Assembly (NCBI GenBank): GCA_015061245.1
Contig: SUWY01000001.1
Location: forward strand, 62,001 to 126,000
Length of the DNA: 64,000 bases
Reading direction: 5' to 3'
From: Bacteroidales bacterium
GTDB taxonomy: Bacteria; Bacteroidota; Bacteroidia; Bacteroidales; Marinifilaceae
Shown here: in pieces, positions 57,978 to 64,000 of the stretch
Layout: the number at the start of each line of letters is the position of its first letter
Position numbering within the stretch: the stretch's first letter is position 1
Position numbers and translations under genes: made by a program
The notes under the pieces: generated by a model
The model's database searches: none
Told to the model about the DNA's origin: nothing
What the model saw: the letters and a program-made list of their open reading frames with translations, nothing else

Positions 57978-60900
57978 TTACTTCTTAATCCATAGTTTGA
58001 AGTCATCGAATTTGAATTCTCCGAAGCCATCGGTATAGGTTACTTGGAATGGACCGACCTTCAAGCTCTTGCCCTGCAAGTCAGGACGGTAGATTGGAGA
58101 GTATGGCATGTTTGTCCAATTCTCGCCATCTGAACTTGAACGGAAGTAGAAGTAGTCTCCACTACGCTCAATCTGAAGATACATATCGGCCTTATCGCCC
58201 ATCATGTTTGCACGTTGAATTCGAGCAAAGCCTTGAATATATGTAATCATATTACCCTGATTGTAGTGTGGGAATACTCCAAATTGAACAAGCTGGTTCA
58301 TGTTGCGGTTTCCGAAGGTATGTCCCATCAGACCTCCCTCGTTATATCCAACACTTCTACCTCTCTTGCCTGTGTAGTCGGTTACATGGATCTGAGCAAC
58401 AAAATCACCGCCAATCTCCTTGTATAGAAGAGGTCCGTGGTTCTGCTCACGAGCACCGTAGTTTCTGTCCTTTGAGCCAAGTACCAAATTGCCGCCCTCG
58501 CTCTTAGCAGTTACCTCCTCCAAATTGTAACCGAATAGACCGTCCCAAATGGTTCCGTTTGTTCCTTTGTGGTAGTCATAATCGGTGTCGAAATTGTCCT
58601 GATAGATGTTGAATTCGGCAGGAGCTACATTTGCAGTTGCAGGAGCTATGGCAGTTGTAATGTTGCCATTCAAATCCTTAACGCTTACCTTGAAGCTCTC
58701 AACTCCGGATTTACTCTTGTTTGCAAGTTTGAATAGATACTCAGACGAGCCATCCCATGCGCTCTTTGTTGCTCCGTGTTGGTACTCGTATAGTAGCAGA
58801 CTTTCGGTAAGGTCTTTTCCATCATTGTCTGTAACATATAGGCGTACATAATCGGGAGTTACTGCCTTTGCAGTAAGCTGGAAGTTGTACCCTGCCAACG
58901 CATTTGTGTTGAAGCTGTTGTACATTGCCTGAATCTCCTGACCGTTAATCTCCTTACCGTAGATTGACAACTCGCTGATAACGCTCTTGCCAACTTTATC
59001 TCCGATTGTGATGGCAGTCGGGTTGTTGGTGATGGTTGCAGTTACCTGACCAACCTCTTTACCGTTTGCCCATACACTCCATTGGTCACCGCCTTTTGCC
59101 TGAAGTGCAATGTGGTTCCATCCACTCTGCTTCTCAATAGCAATGTTCTGGCCGTTTACAGACAAACCGTTACGAGTAAGGGCGATGTTTGTGCCATCCC
59201 ACTTAACGATATTAATGCTCTTAGCGATGTATTTAGGCCATACGGTTGTAAATGAGATTCCCTTAACGTTGTGTTTTGCTTCAATGTTGTTAATGGTTGC
59301 TACGCCTTGATATGCAACTTTACCGTTGTTTGCGGTTAGGGTTCCAAATGTGCCCTCGCCACTCCAAGCAGCTTGGTTCTTCCAATCAGCTCCTGCAACC
59401 TCGCTCATTGCAACGCGGAACAGAATGTTCTTCTGACCCTCGGCATTTGCCTCTACAGCAATTTGCTCTGCAGATAGAGGGGTGTCGTATACCTTAACGG
59501 TGCTGATCCATCCGGTGAAGCCCCAATCAGAATCGGCTGTTTGACCGATTGTTACAACACGGTTCTCGAACATTCTTAGCTTAACATTCTTCTCGTTGAT
59601 CAATTTGCCGTCGCAATATACTCGCTCCATGTGACCATCGAATGTTACTGCCCAGTGGTGCCACTCGTTTGAACCTTGATAGTCGCGCAATCCATACTCC
59701 TCGTATGAACCGTTGTGGAAGATGATTCCGCTACCGTTGTTGAATCCGTTTCCGAATACAACACGACCCAACTCTCCATCCTGGTCTACAGGGTGTAGGT
59801 CAACGATACACTCACGCTCGCTAGCCTCAGGGTTAAGAATCCATGCTGTCATTGTGTATGGAGCATTATCCTTCATGTTGGTTGGCATTGCGAATGTTGA
59901 TTGTAGCTTCTGGCTTCCGTCAAGCTGGAATGCAATGCGGTTATCTTTCAATGTTACAGGAATTGATGAACCCTCGCTCTTGAATGTTCCTATTCCTGTG
60001 TTGTTTTTAACCTCGTTTACGGTTGTTCCAACAGTGTAGTCGGCAGCATTGATATCAATCAACAAACCTTGTGGTTTTGGAGCAACTTTGCCCTTGAACT
60101 CAGGAATTGCAACTGTAGCATCGTACTCAGCCTCGGCAGGGTGCTGTGCCCAGTTGTATAGGCGGATAGCTGCCAACTGAATCTCATTCTCGCTCTTGAT
60201 AACCATCTTGCCGGGAACCTTTGCATATTTGTTCTTGAAGGTTCCAACCTCTTTGTTATTGATGTATACGGTAACAATCTTTCCATCGCAGATTAAAGCA
60301 ACATTCTGCCACTGTTTAGCAGTTGTTGATTCAACCTTCTTAGCAAGTTTCTCTGTATAGGTATTGTTCCATGAGATATATTGCTTGTTAGCGTCGGCAA
60401 CAGTTCCATAAACCTTATAGGTCAATGTCCAAGCCTCGCCATTGTAGAACTGCTCAGGCATTGTAAATGAACTTGTCAACTCTCCATTAATTGTAACGCA
60501 ATTTTTCTCGTCAACAACGCTCATATTAGCTTTACCTTGTGTAACCTGGAATGAACGTCCCAACATACCTGCCTGGTTCTTCCACTCTCCGTCAATGAAT
60601 GAGTTTCCGCTCAATCCAATCAACATTTGTGGAGGATCAATGTGGCTTGTCTCGAATACCTTAATGTTCCAAATTGCTCCTGCAACTCCCTGCTTCTCTG
60701 CGCCGGTGAAGGTCAAACGAATGTAGCGAGCCTCTGTATCGCCATACTCAACCATAGGGCTTCCGCAAAGGAAGTTATTTCTCTTGTCGGCAAACATGGT
60801 CCAATCTTTTCCATTGAGCGAGGTCTCGATGTAGTACTGGTAGTAGGTCATTGGCAACTCGAACTGGGTCCAGATGCGGCTGATCTTCTTTGTCTCCTCA

Positions 60901-62060
60901 AGGTCGATTTGAATCCACTCGCCTGCATTTGTGCTCTTTGGACGCCACAATGTACCGTTGTTGTCATCGGTAGCGTATTGAGGTTTGTAATCCTCGCTGT
61001 AGTATGATGAAACGGTAACAGGCTTACCAAATGCAATATTCTGGGTAGTTGTCAATGGTTGCAAATTGCCGATACCATCGTGTGAACCTTTAATCTTTGC
61101 AATAGAGCCGTCCTCATTGAAGAACATCTCATCAACTGCAATTTGACGGTGCATTCCGCGAGTTGAGTGAGGGTTGTCGTGACGGTGATATACCATATAG
61201 AACTTACCGTTCTCCTCTAGGATTGAGTGGTGTCCTGGACCATGGATGGTTCCGTCTGCATTTGTCTCAAGGATTACGTTGTCTGCAGGGCTCTCGTAAG
61301 GTCCCATAGGTCCTGTCTTGCTTATTGCATACTTTACACGATATGTGTGGTCGTGACATGAACCTGCAGAGTAGGTCAAGTAGTAAACTCCGTTGTGTTT
61401 AATGATAAATGGAGCCTCGAAGAATTCGGTAGCCTCGGTATTTACAATCAAGCGCTTGTTGTCGGTAAGCATCATGTTCTCGTCCAATTCGCATACTCCG
61501 CAACCAAAACCAGGGTAGATTCCCCATGTTCCGAAGTAAACGTATGCTTTGCCATCGTCATCGAAGAATACCTGTCCATCAAGAGTGATACAGTTTGTTA
61601 CGAAACGGTCCGGCATAAGAACTGCATCGTGCTCGCCCAAAACATTCTTCCAGGGACCACGAGGAGAGTCTGCCTTTCCTAAGTGAAGCTGACATGGCTG
61701 ACAGTACATAAGGTAGTAACTGCCGTTGTGTTGCCATACATCGGGAGCCCAATACCAGTGGGTAATAGGCCAGTTCATAGGCATGATTGTCCAGTTGACA
61801 AAATCCTTTGAGGTCCATACCTGGCTTGGTCCGAATCCCTCTCCATTACCATCGGTTGTTGCGTAAACATAGTAGGTATCTCCAAATTTGCGAACTGTTG
61901 GATCAGCAAAGTAACCAGGAATAATTGGGTTTCCGGTCTTTGGAGCATTAAATGCCAAACCGCTCTCTTGTGCAGAGGCTGTCTGTGTAAAGCAGGGTAG
62001 CAGTGTTGCCACTGCTACCGAACCCATTACAATATTTTTAATAACTTTTGTTATTGCCAT
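57978..62060 (-). CDS. GH43-family glycosidase with CBM32, LamG and DUF1349-like domains
   Basis: The 1360-residue secreted protein has a signal peptide (ending in ASAQ) and a GH43 five-blade propeller (about 35-345): catalytic base Asp in PGYFADPTV, the pKa-modulating Asp near LDGQVFFDDDGKAYVYFG and the acid Glu in EFFEAPFI. Then come a discoidin/CBM32 domain (about 350-480, NIAFGKPVTVSSYYSE), three LamG-like domains (about 485-640, 660-860 and 865-1030), a linker domain and a C-terminal DUF1349-like concanavalin-type domain (about 1150-1360, YQDNFDTDYDYHKG). Arabinofuranosidase or xylosidase-type action is typical of GH43, but the subfamily and substrate are not determined. It follows the GH97 gene by 20 nt. 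Confidence 0.9.
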   Translation of the reverse strand: MAITKVIKNIVMGSVAVATLLPCFTQTASAQESGLAFNAPKTGNPIIPGYFADPTVRKFGDTYYVYATTDGNGEGFGPSQVWTSKDFVNWTIMPMNWPITHWYWAPDVWQHNGSYYLMYCQPCQLHLGKADSPRGPWKNVLGEHDAVLMPDRFVTNCITLDGQVFFDDDGKAYVYFGTWGIYPGFGCGVCELDENMMLTDNKRLIVNTEATEFFEAPFIIKHNGVYYLTYSAGSCHDHTYRVKYAISKTGPMGPYESPADNVILETNADGTIHGPGHHSILEENGKFYMVYHRHDNPHSTRGMHRQIAVDEMFFNEDGSIAKIKGSHDGIGNLQPLTTTQNIAFGKPVTVSSYYSEDYKPQYATDDNNGTLWRPKSTNAGEWIQIDLEETKKISRIWTQFELPMTYYQYYIETSLNGKDWTMFADKRNNFLCGSPMVEYGDTEARYIRLTFTGAEKQGVAGAIWNIKVFETSHIDPPQMLIGLSGNSFIDGEWKNQAGMLGRSFQVTQGKANMSVVDEKNCVTINGELTSSFTMPEQFYNGEAWTLTYKVYGTVADANKQYISWNNTYTEKLAKKVESTTAKQWQNVALICDGKIVTVYINNKEVGTFKNKYAKVPGKMVIKSENEIQLAAIRLYNWAQHPAEAEYDATVAIPEFKGKVAPKPQGLLIDINAADYTVGTTVNEVKNNTGIGTFKSEGSSIPVTLKDNRIAFQLDGSQKLQSTFAMPTNMKDNAPYTMTAWILNPEASERECIVDLHPVDQDGELGRVVFGNGFNNGSGIIFHNGSYEEYGLRDYQGSNEWHHWAVTFDGHMERVYCDGKLINEKNVKLRMFENRVVTIGQTADSDWGFTGWISTVKVYDTPLSAEQIAVEANAEGQKNILFRVAMSEVAGADWKNQAAWSGEGTFGTLTANNGKVAYQGVATINNIEAKHNVKGISFTTVWPKYIAKSINIVKWDGTNIALTRNGLSVNGQNIAIEKQSGWNHIALQAKGGDQWSVWANGKEVGQVTATITNNPTAITIGDKVGKSVISELSIYGKEINGQEIQAMYNSFNTNALAGYNFQLTAKAVTPDYVRLYVTDNDGKDLTESLLLYEYQHGATKSAWDGSSEYLFKLANKSKSGVESFKVSVKDLNGNITTAIAPATANVAPAEFNIYQDNFDTDYDYHKGTNGTIWDGLFGYNLEEVTAKSEGGNLVLGSKDRNYGAREQNHGPLLYKEIGGDFVAQIHVTDYTGKRGRSVGYNEGGLMGHTFGNRNMNQLVQFGVFPHYNQGNMITYIQGFARIQRANMMGDKADMYLQIERSGDYFYFRSSSDGENWTNMPYSPIYRPDLQGKSLKVGPFQVTYTDGFGEFKFDDFKLWIKK

Positions 62061-62080
62061 TGTATATTGTTTTTGCTCAA

Positions 62081-64000
62081 TTATTTTTTGATAAGTGTTA
62101 TTGCAAATCCACCGCCCTGAGCCATGTGAATGTCAAGTTTTGTAGATTTGTTGATGATCTTCTTCTCTGACTTGTAGTCGTAAGCGTACTTGTCTGCATT
62201 CTTACCATCGGTGAAGATTGTAGCCTCGTAGTCGCCCTCGCCCAAGAATGAGAAGTCAACTGTAATGTTGCGGCTGTTCCAGTCGGTCATACCTCCAACA
62301 TACCAGTTGTCGCCAGCCTGACGAGCAGTTACAACATACTCAGCCATCTTACCCTGTGGGATGATAGTTTTGTCAACAACTGTTGGAATAGACACAATGA
62401 AGTCAACGCACTCCTGCTCATTCTTGTATGCAGTTGGAGAGTCTGCCAACATTACAAGTGGAGAGTCGTAAACAATATATGTAGCCAATTGGTGACAACG
62501 GGTTCCCTGAGTCATTGGGTCATTGTAGATTGGACGGAAGTTCTCTTTTGATGCATTGTTCATTCCACCCTGTGTGAAATCGACAGCACCGCATAGGATA
62601 CGGATGAATGGAATAGTTACATCGTTCTCAGGCATATCTTTGATTGGTTGCCACTTAGCCTCCTCCATTCCGAATACAGCCTCGTAGTTTATAATGTTTG
62701 GATATGTTCTGCTCATACCTGTTGGTTTGTAGTATCCGTGGTAATCTACAGTCAAGTGGTATTTAGCACATGTCTCTGCAATTCTGTATGCCATCTCTGT
62801 TGCAGTTTGATCGTCACGATCCAAGAAGTCAATCTTAAATCCAACAATTCCCATATCAGAGTACTTCTGACATGCAGCCTCTAACTGCTCATCCAATACG
62901 TTGAATACTGTCCAAAGGATAATCTCAACATTCTTAGACTTACCGTATGCAACAAGCTCCTCAAGGTCAATCTCAGGGATGATTGTCAACATATCTCCGC
63001 TCTTTGGGTTGTACCAACCCTCGTCAAGTACGATATACTCAATACCGTTCTCTGATGCGAAGTCGATATAGTATTTGTAGGTCTGTGTATTGATTCCAAC
63101 CTCGAAATCAACTCCATATACACCCCAGTCATTCCACCAGTCCCAAGCAACTTTTCCACCTTTAATCCATGAAACATCGCCTATTCTGTTTGGTGATGAC
63201 AAAGAGTAAACCAAATTGTTTACAGGAAGTTGAGTGTCGTTCTCAGAGATTGCAATAACTCTCCAAGGCAAGTTACGCTTACCTTGAACCTTGGCAATGT
63301 ACTCCTCGGTCTCGGTAACGTATGATTGCTGACGCCAATCATATTTTGCCATTGATTTTGGATAGTTTGCAAACTCAGCCTTCAAGCTCTTGTTGGCAGG
63401 CTGTGCCATTACGAACATTCCAGGATATGACTCCAACTCAGCCTCGGTGATAACCATCTTTGCACCATTTCCGCAATCTACTGCGATTGGGAAGAATGCC
63501 AAAATCTCATCGTTAGCCTCGCTGATAGGAGTTACCTGATAGTTGTTCTGGAATGCCATTGCAACCTGCTTTCTTGGGTTGGTTGAGTGTGACAAATATA
63601 CGGTGTTGTCGCTTGGCAATGTGAAGTCTGCCAACTCGTCGTAGATAATCACCTCGCCTTTTTTGTCAAGTGAGTAGCAGTATGCAACTCCCTCATCATA
63701 GATGCGGAAGATGATATTGTAACCTGCGTATGTAGATACAGTTACCTCAGTGTAACCACCTGTCTCGTAGCTCTTTTGACGGTACAATGGAGCAACGATG
63801 GTCTCCGATGCAACGCTCTTTGACTTGATAGATTTGATAGCGCCCTTTGACCAAGTATCTTTGGTTAATTTCAAAGAGATTGGCGATGGAGCCAAAATTG
63901 TCTCGCCATTCAATGTGATAGAGTATTGAATGTGCTCGCCACCATTAATTGTAACGCCGATTTTCTTGTTGGGAGAGTAGTAGCTCTTTCCTTCGGGTGC
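62081..64000 (-). CDS. GH97-family alpha-glycosidase (5' end outside window)
   Basis: The frame is open to the right edge, so at least 639 residues are encoded and the start is beyond 64000; a TTG at 63913 is internal to the conserved N-terminal sheet (ITLNGETILAPSPISL), not a start. GH97 enzymes are Bacteroidota alpha-glucosidases (inverting, SusB type) or alpha-galactosidases (retaining). The central TIM barrel shows YIVLDEGWYNPKSGD, VGFKIDFLDRDDQTATE, TVDYHGYYKPTG and INYEAVFGMEEAKW. From memory, the DFLDRDDQ form is closer to retaining members, whose nucleophile is an Asp in this region; this needs an alignment. It lies 20 nt upstream of the GH43 gene, so both act on one substrate, probably in the periplasm. 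Confidence 0.92.
   Translation of the reverse strand, partial: APEGKSYYSPNKKIGVTINGGEHIQYSITLNGETILAPSPISLKLTKDTWSKGAIKSIKSKSVASETIVAPLYRQKSYETGGYTEVTVSTYAGYNIIFRIYDEGVAYCYSLDKKGEVIIYDELADFTLPSDNTVYLSHSTNPRKQVAMAFQNNYQVTPISEANDEILAFFPIAVDCGNGAKMVITEAELESYPGMFVMAQPANKSLKAEFANYPKSMAKYDWRQQSYVTETEEYIAKVQGKRNLPWRVIAISENDTQLPVNNLVYSLSSPNRIGDVSWIKGGKVAWDWWNDWGVYGVDFEVGINTQTYKYYIDFASENGIEYIVLDEGWYNPKSGDMLTIIPEIDLEELVAYGKSKNVEIILWTVFNVLDEQLEAACQKYSDMGIVGFKIDFLDRDDQTATEMAYRIAETCAKYHLTVDYHGYYKPTGMSRTYPNIINYEAVFGMEEAKWQPIKDMPENDVTIPFIRILCGAVDFTQGGMNNASKENFRPIYNDPMTQGTRCHQLATYIVYDSPLVMLADSPTAYKNEQECVDFIVSIPTVVDKTIIPQGKMAEYVVTARQAGDNWYVGGMTDWNSRNITVDFSFLGEGDYEATIFTDGKNADKYAYDYKSEKKIINKSTKLDIHMAQGGGFAITLIKK

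Noticed and set aside
1223..64000. Mobile element or genomic island
   Set aside because: No transposase, integrase, direct-repeat target sites or tRNA-associated attachment site were found, and the genes look typical for Bacteroidales.

Overview
The window is about 64 kb of low-GC DNA from a member of the Bacteroidales (Bacteroidota), most likely a gut or host-associated species. The evidence is mutually consistent: three SusC/SusD-era hallmarks (two SusC/SusD pairs, BACON and PKD-like surface lipoproteins, acidic residues just after the lipobox cysteine), Bacteroidota-type promoters (TTTG, about 20 nt, TAnnTTTG), a tmRNA whose tag ends NNYALAA, a GH97 enzyme, and a tRNA without an encoded CCA. 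The family or genus cannot be fixed from the sequence alone. No transposase, integrase, plasmid function, rRNA or CRISPR array was seen.

Layout. 1-1.2 kb: 3' end of dnaA, yigZ and tRNA-Lys. 1.2-17.7 kb: a ten-gene minus-strand operon with one strong promoter, running from an AspT/YidE-type exchanger through SusC, SusD, several surface lipoproteins (two with leucine-rich repeats), a subtilisin-like protease and a DUF1573 protein. 17.7-20.5 kb: NhaC antiporter, fabI and two tandem PspC proteins. 20.6-30.6 kb: a second SusC/SusD operon with DUF4843-like and PKD-like lipoproteins, two thioredoxin-fold proteins and a BACON lipoprotein whose signal peptide appears frameshifted. 30.8-39.4 kb: CoA-transferase, SIMPL protein, a repeat-rich intergenic island, M13 peptidase, gdhA, ssrA (tmRNA), rluD and a PASTA protein. 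39.4-43.1 kb: LysM/periplasmic-binding protein, TlpA-like lipoprotein and a Kbl-like enzyme. 43.2-54.0 kb: two related clusters headed by large secreted HExxH proteins with fimbrillin-like N-termini, separated by nadE and a HAD phosphatase gene. 54.0-57.9 kb: GNAT, M28 peptidase and an RSH protein. 58-64 kb: a GH97-GH43 pair.

How it may work together (inference). Peptide use is a recurring theme: five candidate secreted or envelope peptidases (S8, M13, two HExxH proteins, M28), two outer-membrane import systems, an amino-acid/dicarboxylate-type exchanger, glutamate dehydrogenase, a Kbl-like enzyme and an acyl-CoA transferase. Sugar use is represented only by the GH97-GH43 pair at the right edge.

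Most noteworthy: (1) the ten-gene exchanger-SusCD-LRR-subtilisin operon; (2) the twin HExxH clusters; (3) a glutamine-type NAD synthetase that has lost its glutaminase Lys region and Cys; (4) an RSH protein with an intact hydrolase site but a degraded synthetase site; (5) heptanucleotide tandem repeats and a 34-nt hairpin-repeat island in intergenic DNA; (6) terminator-like hairpins embedded in coding sequence. Domain family names (DUF numbers) are from memory and were not checked by search.
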